In this document: positions 16,066-25,017 of the stretch, one piece after another
Numbering within the stretch: position 1 is the first letter of the stretch
Layout: every line of letters begins with the position of its first letter
Origin: Alphaproteobacteria bacterium
GTDB lineage: Bacteria; Pseudomonadota; Alphaproteobacteria; Micropepsales; Micropepsaceae
Length of the DNA stretch: 64,000 nt
Assembly (NCBI GenBank): GCA_028871795.1
Contig: JAGWMG010000010.1
Location: 1-64,000, forward strand
Direction of reading: 5' to 3'
Program-made: the position numbers and the translations under genes
The notes under the pieces: model-generated
Database searches by the model: none
Seen by the model: only the letters and a program-made list of their open reading frames with translations
What the model was told of the DNA's origin: nothing

Positions 16066-17298
16066 TTACTCCACGAGCGCGACATTGCCGGGGACCGCAA
16101 TCGTTGCCATGCCGGTGCCCGCGCAGTTTGTCGAGAAGGTCGACGAACCCGTGTAATAAATGGTGTCGGCGACGACCTGCGTGCAGCCATTGTTACCGCT
16201 GAAATTGCCCAACAGATCGACTTCCTGGCTGGGGAAGTAGATTGCGCCGGTGAGTTTCGAAGACGACGCGCCGTTGACTGTGTTGGTGGCGAAGGACTGC
16301 GTCCGGTCGCCATAGAACAGCAGGCCGGAATAGGCTCCGGATGTCGGCGCCGTGAGATTCACGGTCGCGTTGCCGTTGAATTGCAGCGTGGCTCCGTTCG
16401 TCAAATAGAAGGTGACGCCCGTCCCGGTGACGTCTGCGCCAGCGTTTATCTTAAAATTGCCTCCAGAGAGCACATAGACGCCCGGATTTACGGTGACGGT
16501 CCCGTTCAAACTAAGGCCGCCACAATATGTTCCAGGTGTCAACACGCCGTCCGCCGGCCCGGATTGGCAGGAACCGATGTCCGGCGAACCGACTGACGCA
16601 TAGGGATCGGAAACGTACGGTGCTTTGGTTGTCACCGATGTGCAGGAAGTGAGTGTCAGGGTCGCGGCAACATAGTCGCCGCCGACTACGTCGACACAGG
16701 GCGCTGTCACTCTCGCCGATCCGCCGACACCGAACGCGTTGCTCGCGACGGAGTCGGAGACGATGTTGCAGTCCGTAAAATCGGCATTCGCGTTGCCCCA
16801 GAATTGAACGGCGTAGCTCTTTGTCTTGTCGAGACCGAGCATGCACGCGGGTCCGGCGGAGTTATATGTTCCCACGGCGCGGACACTGATAGGAACGGTC
16901 CCCGTGAAAAATATGGCCGTGAAATATCGTTGCTCGTTCTCCGTCAGCAGCACTTCGACCGAGTGGCTGTTCTGATTGGGGCCCGAAGTGGGCGGCGAGT
17001 TGACCGTGATGGTGCCCTGCGCCGAATTCCATCCGCTCGCGACCGCATCCGTCGAAGCGTCGCCCGAGATCGTATCGTGGTCTGCGCCGCTGCGTAACGC
17101 CATCGCTCCGTTAAAGGCGGCGACGTCCGCGGCGCCTTGCATGTCGCGCTGGCGAAAATACCAGTAGCCCGTATCCGCGCCGAGGCCGCAAAAGGCGACC
17201 AGCACCGGCGCGATCAGGCCGGCCATGATGGCCACGTTCCCGCCCTTGGATACGAGCCAAGCCGTGACACTGAAGTGCGCCTTGTCGAACACTTTCAT
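16066..17298 (-). CDS. TadG-like Flp pilus-assembly protein
   Basis: The 410-residue protein starts with a basic segment and the conserved membrane helix GGNVAIMAGLIAPVLVAFCG, followed by GADTGYWYFRQRDMQGAADVAA, the usual TadG N-terminal (Flp/DUF2134) signature. The remainder (residues ~60-410) is a serine-, threonine-, glycine- and asparagine-rich beta domain with repeated short strands and paired cysteines, without a recognisable von Willebrand A domain. It leads a three-gene minus-strand operon with two TadE-like proteins. The 240 bases between it and cysK on the other strand must hold both promoters. AT-rich bases near 17380-17400 are the best candidate. Confidence 0.82.
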   Translation of the reverse strand: MKVFDKAHFSVTAWLVSKGGNVAIMAGLIAPVLVAFCGLGADTGYWYFRQRDMQGAADVAAFNGAMALRSGADHDTISGDASTDAVASGWNSAQGTITVNSPPTSGPNQNSHSVEVLLTENEQRYFTAIFFTGTVPISVRAVGTYNSAGPACMLGLDKTKSYAVQFWGNANADFTDCNIVSDSVASNAFGVGGSARVTAPCVDVVGGDYVAATLTLTSCTSVTTKAPYVSDPYASVGSPDIGSCQSGPADGVLTPGTYCGGLSLNGTVTVNPGVYVLSGGNFKINAGADVTGTGVTFYLTNGATLQFNGNATVNLTAPTSGAYSGLLFYGDRTQSFATNTVNGASSSKLTGAIYFPSQEVDLLGNFSGNNGCTQVVADTIYYTGSSTFSTNCAGTGMATIAVPGNVALVE

Positions 17299-17540
17299 TC
17301 CCTGATCTTTGAACTGAGCGGAGGCAAGTCTGCCCCTGGACGCATTTCCCAGCCCTTACGAAGCGCCGCAAAATTTCTATAAAACCCAATAATATAAAGT
17401 CGTTATGGATCGTACTTCGTCAGTGTAATTTGGCCGGCACGGCTAGATTTTGCCGACTTTAGCCGATCGACGACGGGGCCTTGATGGGCCAAAGCCCGCC
17501 CATTACGTTCGTTGGCTGGTCAGCCCGGACATGTCCGTTG

Positions 17541-18578
17541 ATGGAAGTCAGACACGACGTTCTAGCCGCCATCGGCAACACACCGTTGATCCGTCTCAAA
17601 CGCGCTTCGGAAGAGACCGGCTGCGACATCCTGGGCAAGGCCGAGTTCATGAATCCGGGTCAGTCGGTCAAGGACCGCGCCGCCCTTTTCATCGTCAAGG
17701 ACGCCATTGCGCGCGGCCGCCTGAAGTCGGGCGGCGTGATCGTAGAAGGCACCGCGGGAAACACGGGTATCGGTCTGGCGGTCGTCGCCAACGCAATGGG
17801 CTTTCGCACCGTGATCGTTATCCCGCAAACCCAAAGCCAGGAAAAAAAGGATGTGCTGCGGCTGCTCGGCGCCGAGCTGATCGAGGTCCCGGCCGCCCCC
17901 TACAAGGATCCGAACAACTACGTGAAGATTTCCGGCCGCATCGCCGGCCAACTGACGCGGAGTGAACCCAACGGTGCGATCTGGGCCAATCAATTCGACA
18001 ACGTCGCAAACCGCCAGGCGCACATCGAAGGCACCGGGCTCGAGATCTGGAAGCAGACCGGCGGACGCCTCGACGGCTTCGTTTGCGCGGTGGGAACCGG
18101 CGGGACGCTGGCCGGAGCGGCGATCGCACTCAAGGAGCGCCGTCCGGCGGTTCGCGCGGCCGCCGCCGATCCGTTGGGCGCCGCGATCTATTCCTGGATC
18201 AAGACCGGCAATCTCGCGTCGCACGGCTCTTCGATCACCGAGGGCATCGGACAGAACCGCGTGACCGCAAATCTCGAAGGCGCGCCCATCGACGACGCTT
18301 ACGAGATTCCCGACGAAGAGATGTTGCCCATCGTCTTCGATCTCCTGGAACATGAAGGTCTGTGCATGGGCGGATCGACAGGGATCAATGTCGCCGGCGC
18401 CATCCGCATGGCGAAAGAGATGGGGCCCGGACATACCATCGTGACGATCCTCGCCGACTACGGCTCACGTTATCAAAGCAAGTTGTTCAATCCGGATTTT
18501 CTGAAATCCAAAGGACTGCCGGTGCCGCCCTGGCTTGCCGCAAAGCGGCCGCCGATCGCCGTGCCGTTCGAGAAATGA
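17541..18578 (+). CDS. cysK: Cysteine synthase (O-acetylserine sulfhydrylase)
   Basis: From ATG at 17541 (MEVRHDVLAAIGNTPLIRL) the protein is 345 residues. It is a fold-type II PLP enzyme that makes cysteine from O-acetylserine and sulfide. The Schiff-base lysine is Lys44 in MNPGQSVKDRAAL. The substrate loop is EGTAGNTGIGLA, the phosphate cradle is GTGGTLAG, and the last PLP contact lies in GGSTGINVAGA. The C-terminal extension (NPDFLKSKGLPVPPWL) is typical of alphaproteobacterial homologues. Starts at TTG 17481 or ATG 17484 are open but add non-conserved residues. It leads a plus-strand run and its stop overlaps the start of the sulfurtransferase gene, linking cysteine synthesis and sulfane sulfur handling. 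Confidence 0.93.
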   Translation: MEVRHDVLAAIGNTPLIRLKRASEETGCDILGKAEFMNPGQSVKDRAALFIVKDAIARGRLKSGGVIVEGTAGNTGIGLAVVANAMGFRTVIVIPQTQSQEKKDVLRLLGAELIEVPAAPYKDPNNYVKISGRIAGQLTRSEPNGAIWANQFDNVANRQAHIEGTGLEIWKQTGGRLDGFVCAVGTGGTLAGAAIALKERRPAVRAAAADPLGAAIYSWIKTGNLASHGSSITEGIGQNRVTANLEGAPIDDAYEIPDEEMLPIVFDLLEHEGLCMGGSTGINVAGAIRMAKEMGPGHTIVTILADYGSRYQSKLFNPDFLKSKGLPVPPWLAAKRPPIAVPFEK

Positions 18579-19414
18579 GCGTGCCCGCACCGCTGGTCTC
18601 CACTGAGTGGCTCGCGGACAGGCTGAGCGAGGCCCGTGTCGCGGATGCTTCGTGGTACCTGCCGCAGGTGGGCCGTAACGCCAAGGCGGAGTACGCATCC
18701 GCCCACATTCCCGGTGCCGTGTTCTTCGACATCGATGAACTCTCGGACGAAACCAGCCCCCTGCCCCACATGCTGGCGCCCGCAGCGAAATTCGCCGCCG
18801 GGATGCAGCTGCTCGGCCTGGGCGGGAGCGATTTGATCGTCGTTTACGACGGCGCCGGGATCTACTCGAGTCCGCGCGCCTGGTGGATGCTGCGCGCCAT
18901 GGGTCATGGCAACGTTTGCGTGCTCGACGGAGGGTTGCCCAAATGGAAGCGCGAGGGCCACCCGGTCGACCGTATCCCTCCGCAGCCGGCTCGCCGCGAT
19001 TTTATGCCGCATCCGAACCACGCCATCGTTCGCGACCTGGAGCAGATGTTGGCGAACTTGAAGAGCGGCCGCGAGCAGGTGGTGGATGCGCGCGGTACGG
19101 CGCGCTTCACCGCCTCGGAAGCCGAGCCTCGCGCCGGCGTGCGCGGCGGTCACATTCCCGGCAGCACAAACATTCCGTATACGTTGCTGACCAACGCCGA
19201 CGGCACCCTGAAATCGGCGGAGGTTTTGCGTGCCCTGTTCGCGGAGAAAGGCATGGATTTGTCCGCCCCGCTGGTGACGACCTGTGGTTCTGGCGTCACC
19301 GCTGCGATGGCCATGCTGGCTCTGCAGGTCGCGGGCGCGAGGCACGTCGCCCTGTATGACGGATCGTGGTCGGAATGGGGCGCGCATCCCGCTACGCCGG
19401 TAGAGAGGGGCTGA
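18575..19414 (+). CDS. sseA: 3-mercaptopyruvate / thiosulfate sulfurtransferase
   Basis: ATG at 18575 overlaps the cysK stop (ATGA), giving 279 residues with two rhodanese domains. The first contains HIPGAVFFDIDELSDE and VVYDGAGIYSSPRAWWML. The second holds VVDARGTARF, RGGHIPGSTNIPY and the active-site loop with Cys237 in TTCGSGVTAAMA. The CGSGVTA loop favours mercaptopyruvate sulfurtransferase (SseA) over a pure thiosulfate enzyme. It moves sulfur from 3-mercaptopyruvate to cyanide or thiols, fitting the adjacent cysteine synthase and the cystathionine beta-lyase-like gene downstream. The longer open frame upstream is a shadow inside cysK. Confidence 0.92.
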   Translation: MSVPAPLVSTEWLADRLSEARVADASWYLPQVGRNAKAEYASAHIPGAVFFDIDELSDETSPLPHMLAPAAKFAAGMQLLGLGGSDLIVVYDGAGIYSSPRAWWMLRAMGHGNVCVLDGGLPKWKREGHPVDRIPPQPARRDFMPHPNHAIVRDLEQMLANLKSGREQVVDARGTARFTASEAEPRAGVRGGHIPGSTNIPYTLLTNADGTLKSAEVLRALFAEKGMDLSAPLVTTCGSGVTAAMAMLALQVAGARHVALYDGSWSEWGAHPATPVERG

Positions 19415-19419
19415 AGGCG

Positions 19420-19950
19420 ATGGCCGGGAACGAAATGAAGAAGAACATCCCCATGACGGTAACGTTCCTGGAGATGCGCTCGAAACCGCTGGCGATTCCG
19501 CCCTCGCTTCCTTTGGGGAAGATCGCCATACTCCGGGCCGAACATCCTCCCGTCCATTTCTACCGCTATCTCTACAACGCGATCGGCCGAGCCTATTACT
19601 GGGTCGACCGCTACAAGATGGACGATGCCAGCCTGGCGGTGATCATCCATGACCCGAAGGTGGAACTCTACGTCCTCTACGCCAGTGGTTGTCCGGCCGG
19701 CATGGCGGAACTCGATTTCCGCGACGCCAACACCGGCCTGATCGCCTATTTCGGATTGATGCCGGAATTCATCGGAAAACGACTCGGATATTTCTTTCTG
19801 TACCACGCGGTCGCGAACGCCTGGGCCAAGCCGATCTCGGCGCTTCTGGTCAACACCTGCACGCTGGACCATCCCCGCGCCCTGCCCCTCTACCAGCGCA
19901 TGGGCTTTCGGCCCTATTCGCGCGAGGAGCGCAGCGTCGAGTTGCCTTGA
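19420..19950 (+). CDS. GNAT-family N-acetyltransferase
   Basis: The likely start is ATG at 19420 (MAGNEMKKNIPMTVTF), 5 bases after the sulfurtransferase stop, giving 176 residues. ATG 19435 is an alternative. The GNAT core is visible as AELDFRDANTGLIAYFGLMP, then EFIGKRLGYFFLYHAV (acetyl-CoA pyrophosphate loop, Q/RxxGxG-like) and the final strand-helix VNTCTLDHPRALPLYQRMGF. The substrate is unknown. The N-terminal ~60 residues (HPPVHFYRYLYNAIGRAYYW) are specific to an alphaproteobacterial subgroup. It is likely co-transcribed with cysK and sseA. Confidence 0.83.
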   Translation: MAGNEMKKNIPMTVTFLEMRSKPLAIPPSLPLGKIAILRAEHPPVHFYRYLYNAIGRAYYWVDRYKMDDASLAVIIHDPKVELYVLYASGCPAGMAELDFRDANTGLIAYFGLMPEFIGKRLGYFFLYHAVANAWAKPISALLVNTCTLDHPRALPLYQRMGFRPYSREERSVELP

Positions 19951-20000
19951 GGCGGAATTCAGAGCAACACTCCGTTCAGGGAACAATCGGGGAGCTACGA

Positions 20001-21416
20001 ATGGCGGCGGGAACGGGCGGTACGGTCAAAGAACGAACCTTATTCGGCCACCCGATCGGGTTGAGCTACCTGTTCACCACGGAGATGTGGGAGCGCTTTT
20101 CCTATTACGGAATGCGCGCCATCCTGATCTATTCCCTGGTCAATTATCTGCTCCTGCAGCCCACCGCCGACAGTGTGATCGGCTACCACGCGTTGAAGCA
20201 TCTCATCGAGCTTATTTACAACGCCGGCCGGCCGCTCGGCCCTCAGCCGCTGTCTTCCATCATCTACGGCAATTACACGTCGTTCGTTTACCTGACGCCG
20301 GTCATCGGCGGGATCATCGCCGACCGCTGGCTCGGCCAGCGCAACAGCGTCATCGTCGGCGCGATGGTCATGGCGGTCGGCGAATTCACGTTGATGGCGC
20401 CGCAGCTTTTCTTCCTCGGCCTGTTGCTGCTCATCATCGGCAACGGCTTCTTCAAACCGAATATCTCCACGCAGGTCGGCAACCTCTACAAGCCGGGCGA
20501 CAGCCGCATCGACCGCGCCTTTTCCATCTTCTATGTCGGTATTAATCTCGGTGCTTTCTTCTCGCCGCTGATTTGCGGATCCTTGGGCGAAGCCTACGGC
20601 TATCACTGGGGCTACTTCGCCGCCGGCGCCGGGATGGTGATCGGGCTGATTTCCTATCTGTTTGCGCTACGTACGCTGCCGCAAGACCGTGCCGGCCGCA
20701 TGAAGGTAAACAAGGAAGAGAAAAAGCCGCTCACCGCCTCGGATTGGAAAGCCACGATCGCCCTGCTCTTATTGGCCGTTCCCGGCAGCCTGTTCTGGGC
20801 GGCTTACGAGCAGCAAGGCAACACGATCGCCATCTTTGCGCAGGATCTCACAGACCGCCGCCTCATTCCCGGGATCGTCGATTGGCAGATACCGTACACC
20901 TGGTTCCAGGCTTTCAATCCGGGTTTCATCATGCTGTTCACGCCGCTCGTGATCGGCATCTGGGCCTGGCAGGCGAAGCGTAAGAGAGAGCCGAGCGTCC
21001 TCACCAAGATGGCGCTGGGCAATTTGATGATGGGCGCTTCCTATCTGGTTATGATCGCGGCGATGAATTTCACCGGCGCTCACGGCCAAGTGAGTTGGCT
21101 GTGGCTGCTTGCATTCTTCGCGGTGATCACGATGGGCGAGCTTTATTTCTCGCCCATCGGGCTGGCGCTGACTGCGCGTGTGGCCCCGCCGCAGATTTTG
21201 TCGATGATGATGGGTGTCTGGCTGATGACGAGTTTCGCCGGCAACCAGCTTCAGGGTTACATCGGCAGCTATTTCAGCCTGATGTCCAAGGAGGAATTCT
21301 TCCTGATGTGCGCTGCCATCGGCGCCTTCGCGGGAATCGTATTCTGGCTGTTCAATTTCCCGCTCAAGGCTATCCTGGAGTCGCGAGCCAACAGGGACAA
21401 GCCCGCGGGCGGATAG
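20001..21416 (+). CDS. POT-family proton-coupled peptide transporter
   Basis: From ATG at 20001 (GGGGAGC upstream) the protein has 471 residues and about 12-14 membrane helices. POT signatures are the ExxER motif (TTEMWERFSYYGMRAIL), the first PTR2 block (GGIIADRWLGQRNSV) and the second, FSIFYVGINLGAFFSP. These proton symporters import di- and tripeptides through the inner membrane. A cytosolic linker (DRAGRMKVNKEEKKPLTA) separates the halves. The last helices end before a charged tail (ESRANRDKPAGG). It stands 50 bases after the GNAT gene on the same strand and could feed amino acids into the surrounding amino-acid genes. Confidence 0.92.
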   Translation: MAAGTGGTVKERTLFGHPIGLSYLFTTEMWERFSYYGMRAILIYSLVNYLLLQPTADSVIGYHALKHLIELIYNAGRPLGPQPLSSIIYGNYTSFVYLTPVIGGIIADRWLGQRNSVIVGAMVMAVGEFTLMAPQLFFLGLLLLIIGNGFFKPNISTQVGNLYKPGDSRIDRAFSIFYVGINLGAFFSPLICGSLGEAYGYHWGYFAAGAGMVIGLISYLFALRTLPQDRAGRMKVNKEEKKPLTASDWKATIALLLLAVPGSLFWAAYEQQGNTIAIFAQDLTDRRLIPGIVDWQIPYTWFQAFNPGFIMLFTPLVIGIWAWQAKRKREPSVLTKMALGNLMMGASYLVMIAAMNFTGAHGQVSWLWLLAFFAVITMGELYFSPIGLALTARVAPPQILSMMMGVWLMTSFAGNQLQGYIGSYFSLMSKEEFFLMCAAIGAFAGIVFWLFNFPLKAILESRANRDKPAGG

Positions 21417-21492
21417 CAGCCTTGCGCCAGGTACACTTGCCATTTCTCGCCGCCCAACCGATAACGCGGCTGGACCTGACACAGGTGATACC

Positions 21493-22653
21493 GTGACGGA
21501 CAAACGCGATAAACTGGAGACGGCCGTCGTCTCGGCAGGCCGGATGAGCGCCGCGCATTTCGGGTCGGTCAATACGCCTGTCTATCGCACGTCCACGATT
21601 CTGCAGCCCGATGTGGCGTCGCTGAAATCCCACAACACGACTTATGTCTATGGTCGGCGCGGCACGCCGACGACGCGCAGCTTCGAGGACGCGGTCAGCG
21701 CGCTCGAAGGCGCCGCACGCACCGTCAGCCTGCCGTCCGGCCTGAGTGCAATCACCGTGGCGATCATGTCGGTCTGCCGCGCGGGCGATCACCTCCTGAT
21801 GGTCGACTCCTGCTATGGGCCGACGCGCCTTTTCTGCGACGGCGTGTTGAAACGTTTCGGGGTCGAGACGACCTATTACGACCCGTTGATCGGCGATGGC
21901 GTCGCCGCACTGTTTCGCCCGAATACCAGGGCGGTGTATTGCGAGAGTCCCGGTTCGCTGACCTTCGAGGTGCAGGACGTGCCGGTGATCGCCGCCGCCG
22001 CGCACGCCCGCAACGCTTCAGTGCTGATGGACAACACCTGGGGCACGCCGCTCTATTTTCCGGCGCTGGCCCGCGGTGTAGATTTGTCGATCCACGCGGC
22101 CACGAAGTACATTTGCGGCCATTCCGACACGATGATGGGCACCGTCAGCGCCAACGAGAGTCACGCCAAGCGGCTTTCAAACTTCGTCGCAGACCTTGGT
22201 CTTTATGCCAGCGGCGACGATTGCTTCCTGGCGCTTCGCGGCCTGCGTACCCTCGCCGTGCGGCTGAAACGTCATCATCAGACCGCACTGACGTTGACAC
22301 ACTGGCTCCTCAAGCGGCCGGAAGTTTCGCGCGTGCTCTATCCCGCCTTGGAAAGCGATCCCGGACACGCGCTCTGGAAGCGCGACTTCCTCGGCGCCTG
22401 CGGATTGTTCGGCGTCGTGCTGAAACCCGCCCGCGAGAAATCCGTCGCCGCCATGATCGACGGCATGAGGCATTTCGGAATCGGATATTCCTGGGGCGGC
22501 TACGAAAGCCTGATCATTCCCGCCGAATTTGAGCGGACCGCCTGCAAGTTCGAGGCTGAAGGCCCGGTCATCCGCATTCATGCGGGACTGGAGGATCCCG
22601 ACGATCTTCTCGCCGACCTCGAAGCCGGGTTCACCAGGCTGAATGCGCCATGA
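21493..22653 (+). CDS. metC: Cystathionine beta-lyase-like PLP enzyme
   Basis: The 386-residue protein begins at GTG 21493 and belongs to the Cys/Met-metabolism PLP family. The cofactor lysine is Lys205 in [14 protein letters not shown]. Other anchors are [42 protein letters not shown] and NTWGTPLYF. The YGRRGTPT and [12 protein letters not shown] motifs are typical of MetC-type cystathionine beta-lyases, which yield homocysteine, pyruvate and ammonia, rather than gamma-synthases. No riboswitch was recognised in the 76 bases upstream. Its stop overlaps the hisI start (ATGA), a common pairing only by proximity. Confidence 0.87.
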   Translation: MTDKRDKLETAVVSAGRMSAAHFGSVNTPVYRTSTILQPDVASLKSHNTTYVYGRRGTPTTRSFEDAVSALEGAARTVSLPSGLSAITVAIMSVCRAGDHLLMVDSCYGPTRLFCDGVLKRFGVETTYYDPLIGDGVAALFRPNTRAVYCESPGSLTFEVQDVPVIAAAAHARNASVLMDNTWGTPLYFPALARGVDLSIHAATKYICGHSDTMMGTVSANESHAKRLSNFVADLGLYASGDDCFLALRGLRTLAVRLKRHHQTALTLTHWLLKRPEVSRVLYPALESDPGHALWKRDFLGACGLFGVVLKPAREKSVAAMIDGMRHFGIGYSWGGYESLIIPAEFERTACKFEAEGPVIRIHAGLEDPDDLLADLEAGFTRLNAP

Positions 22654-22994
22654 CGGATCCGGTTACGCGCGAAGCTTTCCTCAACGCCGTGAAATTCAAC
22701 GACGACGGGCTCGTGCCGGTCGTTGCCCAAAGCCACGCCACCGGCGCGGTGCTGATGCTTGCTTGGATGAATCGCCACACGTTGGAGGAAACGCTGTCCA
22801 CCGGCCACGTCACCTATTGGTCGCGGTCGCGCGCCAAGGTCTGGCGCAAGGGCGAGACCTCGGGAAACATGCAGCACCTGGTGGAAGCCTGGATCGACTG
22901 CGACGGCGACACGCTGCTTCTCAAGGTTGATCAGCTCGGCGCGGCCTGCCACACCGGCGCGCCGTCCTGTTTTTTCAGGAAGCTTACGATTTAA
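22650..22994 (+). CDS. hisI: Phosphoribosyl-AMP cyclohydrolase HisI
   Basis: The 114-residue protein is full length for the stand-alone HisI, which opens the adenine ring of phosphoribosyl-AMP in histidine synthesis. Motifs are [48 protein letters not shown] and the metal-binding cysteine region [15 protein letters not shown] followed by [12 protein letters not shown]. The start at 22650 overlaps the preceding PLP-enzyme stop by 4 bases. No other his gene is in the window, so it is separated from the main histidine operon. Confidence 0.95.
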   Translation: MTDPVTREAFLNAVKFNDDGLVPVVAQSHATGAVLMLAWMNRHTLEETLSTGHVTYWSRSRAKVWRKGETSGNMQHLVEAWIDCDGDTLLLKVDQLGAACHTGAPSCFFRKLTI

Positions 22995-23126
22995 GCTTGC
23001 GATTATCGTCATGCGGAGGGGCGAGCTTCCGCTCCGCGTAACCCACATGCGGGTAGATGCGGGCGACGAACGCGACCGGCATTCCCACGCCGGCGCCTAC
23101 CATCGCTCGGCGTTTGAGACAGAGGC

Positions 23127-23203
23127 TGGCGACCCCGGCGTGACTCGAACACGCAACCTGCGGCTTAGAAGGCAGCTGCTCTATCCAGTTGAGCTACGGG
23201 GTC
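23127..23203 (-). tRNA. tRNA-Arg (anticodon TCT)
   Basis: A 77-base cloverleaf on the minus strand: acceptor GACCCCG with CGGGGTC, D arm GCTCAACTGGATAGAGC, anticodon loop CTTCTAA (anticodon TCT), T arm GCGTGTTCGAGTCACGC, discriminator G and encoded CCA. It reads AGA codons, which are rare in this GC-rich genome. Confidence 0.95.
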
Positions 23204-23230
23204 CCTTCGGGACGGGAAATCGGAAGGCAG

Positions 23231-23271
23231 AAGCCGGAATAACGCCCCTTCAAATTTCCGGTTTCCGGCTT
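23231..23271. repeat. Inverted repeat with tandem TTCCGG units
   Basis: AAGCCGGAA at 23231-23239 is the exact complement of TTCCGGCTT at 23263-23271, separated by 23 bases. The right arm lies in a short tract of repeated TTCCGG (TTTCCGGTTTCCGGCTTCCGG). It sits between the stop of the NDUFS4-like gene and tRNA-Arg, both on the minus strand. No T-run follows, so an intrinsic terminator is not evident. Confidence 0.5.
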
Positions 23272-23290
23272 CCGGTTTTCGAATTCCGCT

Positions 23291-23596
23291 TCAGTGCGAC
23301 CACGGCACCTTTCTGTCAAATCGGAAATTGTCTGCGTAGGCCTTTGGCTTGGGCGTCGGTCGGTGCGGCTCGAACAGATCGAACGTGATGCCGTGCTTTT
23401 CGGCATAGGCGGTCGCCTCTCCCTTGGTGTCGAATTCAAGCTGGACCTGCGACAGCATGTCCGCAGAGCTTGTCCAGCCCATCAAGGGGTCAATCTCGCG
23501 CGGGCTGGCGGGCTCGTATTCGAGCAGCCAGGCCTTCGTGCGGGCCTTGCCCGACTGCATCGCGGTCTTGGTCGGCTTGTAGATTCGCGCGCGCAA
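23291..23596 (-). CDS. NDUFS4-like NADH dehydrogenase accessory subunit
   Basis: The 101-residue protein reads MRARIYKPTKTAMQSGKART, then WLLEYEPASPREIDPLMGWTS, with downstream EFDTKGEATAYAEKHGITFD and the tail YADNFRFDRKVPWSH. This is the ETC complex I subunit family (NDUFS4, 18 kDa/AQDQ), a supernumerary subunit that alphaproteobacterial complex I shares with mitochondria. It docks on the peripheral arm near the NADH module. It is encoded away from the nuo operon, as is usual in this class, and lies between two tRNA genes on the same strand. Confidence 0.93.
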   Translation of the reverse strand: MRARIYKPTKTAMQSGKARTKAWLLEYEPASPREIDPLMGWTSSADMLSQVQLEFDTKGEATAYAEKHGITFDLFEPHRPTPKPKAYADNFRFDRKVPWSH

Positions 23597-23623
23597 CGGC
23601 TTCTCCTTTGTTCAGGAACGGTT

Positions 23624-23700
23624 TGGTCGGGGCGGCGTGATTCGAACACGCGACCCTCTGCTCCCAAAGCAGATGCGCTACCAGGCTGCGCCACGCCCCG
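23624..23700 (-). tRNA. tRNA-Pro (anticodon TGG)
   Basis: A 77-base cloverleaf on the minus strand: acceptor CGGGGCG with CGCCCCG, D arm GCGCAGCCTGGTAGCGC, anticodon loop TTTGGGA (anticodon TGG), T arm GCGTGTTCGAATCACGC, discriminator A and encoded CCA. It lies 27 bases upstream of the NDUFS4-like start and may be on the same transcript. Confidence 0.95.
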
Positions 23701-24013
23701 TGGAAATCGTTCCGACAGTTTCCAGACCAAGGCCGTACACGAAAGCAAGGCTTGTCTTCAACCCGTTGCGGTGTCGGCGTCGAATATTATACAGCGTTAC
23801 AGATGTAATTCTAATGACGAAGCCATATCGAAGGAGCCGCAGCAGCCCGAGCCTGCGGACGCAGCTTCGGCTGAGCCTCCCCGCGTCGCGGCAGCAGGCC
23901 TGATTTTTCTCGATTTTCCAACAATAATTCGCGATAACGGTCGCGGGCTCGTCCGCCATATCCGATGAGACACATCCGTCCGCGGATCGGTCTAGAAATG
24001 GTGTTGAGGAACG
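23701..24013. other. Intergenic region between tRNA-Pro and galE
   Basis: These 313 bases hold the divergent promoters of the tRNA-Pro transcript and galE. An AT-rich patch (AATATTATACAGCG near 23790) is the best promoter candidate. GAGGAACG just before 24014 is the galE ribosome-binding site. Open frames here are short and lack family character, and I see no gene. Confidence 0.5.
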
Positions 24014-24991
24014 ATGGCAGTCCTGGTGACCGGCGGCGCCGGATATATCGGCAGCCATATGACCTATGCCCTGCTCGACCGCGGGGAGGCGGTGGTCGTT
24101 CTTGATAACCTGTCGACGGGCTTTCGTTCACAGGTCGGCGAAAAGGCCATCTTCGTGCAGGGCGAGGTTGCCGATCAGGCGCTGGTCGCCTCGCTTATCC
24201 GCGAGCACACCATTGACGCTGTGATCCATTTTGCTGGTTCAATCGTGGTGCCGGAGTCGGTCGCCAAGCCGCTTGCCTATTACGCCAACAATGTCGTGAG
24301 TTCGCGCGCATTGATCGAGACCTGCGTGAAGGAATGCGTGAAGAATTTTATCTTCTCGTCGACTTCGACCGTTTATGCAGTGGACGCGAAGCAGCCATTG
24401 CGTGAAAACGAACCGACAGTTCCCATAAGTCCCTATGCCCGTTCCAAACTGATGACGGAATGGATTCTGGAGGATGCCTCGCGTGCCACCGACCTCCGCC
24501 ATATTGTGCTGCGGTATTTCAATGTCGCTGGTGCCGACCCCAAAGGCCGCACGGGACAATCGACGCCCGAAGCAACACATCTCATTCGGCGGGCGGCGCG
24601 TGTTGTCCTTGGCCGCCTGCCATATCTCGATGTTTTTGGGACCGATTACCCTACGCCGGACGGAACCGGCGTACGTGACTACATCCATGTCGTGGACCTT
24701 GCAAACGCCCACCTGTTGGCGCTGGACGCGCTGCGCGGCGGTGCCGAATCTGTGACTTATAATTGCGGCTACGGCAAGGGCTTGAGCGTTCGACAGATCA
24801 TCCGCGCGGTTGAAGACGTTACCGGCCGCAATCTTCCTGTTCGCGACGGCCACCGTCGTCCCGGTGATCCGCCGACCCTGATTGCTGACGCTGCAAGGAT
24901 CAAAAATGCTCTGGGTTGGATGCCGCGACATGACAATCTAGCTGAAATTATCCGCTCGACGCTCGAATGGGAACGACGAATGAATGGATAG
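24014..24991 (+). CDS. galE: UDP-glucose 4-epimerase GalE
   Basis: The 325-residue extended SDR protein has the NAD motif VTGGAGYIGSHM at its N-terminus, VIHFAGSIVVPESV, the catalytic Ser/Thr block FSSTSTVYAV, and the catalytic tyrosine-lysine pair in SPYARSKLMTEW. GVRDYIHVVDLANAH and YNCGYGKGLSVRQII complete the GalE pattern. It interconverts UDP-glucose and UDP-galactose for surface polysaccharides or galactose use. The sequence is moderately AT-richer than housekeeping neighbours and lies next to an AT-rich accessory gene with which it converges. No other sugar-nucleotide gene is adjacent. Confidence 0.92.
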   Translation: MAVLVTGGAGYIGSHMTYALLDRGEAVVVLDNLSTGFRSQVGEKAIFVQGEVADQALVASLIREHTIDAVIHFAGSIVVPESVAKPLAYYANNVVSSRALIETCVKECVKNFIFSSTSTVYAVDAKQPLRENEPTVPISPYARSKLMTEWILEDASRATDLRHIVLRYFNVAGADPKGRTGQSTPEATHLIRRAARVVLGRLPYLDVFGTDYPTPDGTGVRDYIHVVDLANAHLLALDALRGGAESVTYNCGYGKGLSVRQIIRAVEDVTGRNLPVRDGHRRPGDPPTLIADAARIKNALGWMPRHDNLAEIIRSTLEWERRMNG

Positions 24992-25017
24992 TGCATTTCG
25001 TCGGGGTGAGGCCCTGA

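Noticed and set aside
21417..21492. Possible SAM-type riboswitch ahead of the cystathionine beta-lyase-like gene
   Set aside because: The 76-base gap has no recognisable SAM-II or SAH core, and it is too short for SAM-I.
23678..24058. 126-codon minus-strand ORF between tRNA-Pro and galE
   Set aside because: It overlaps the tRNA and galE start, has biased composition and no domain.
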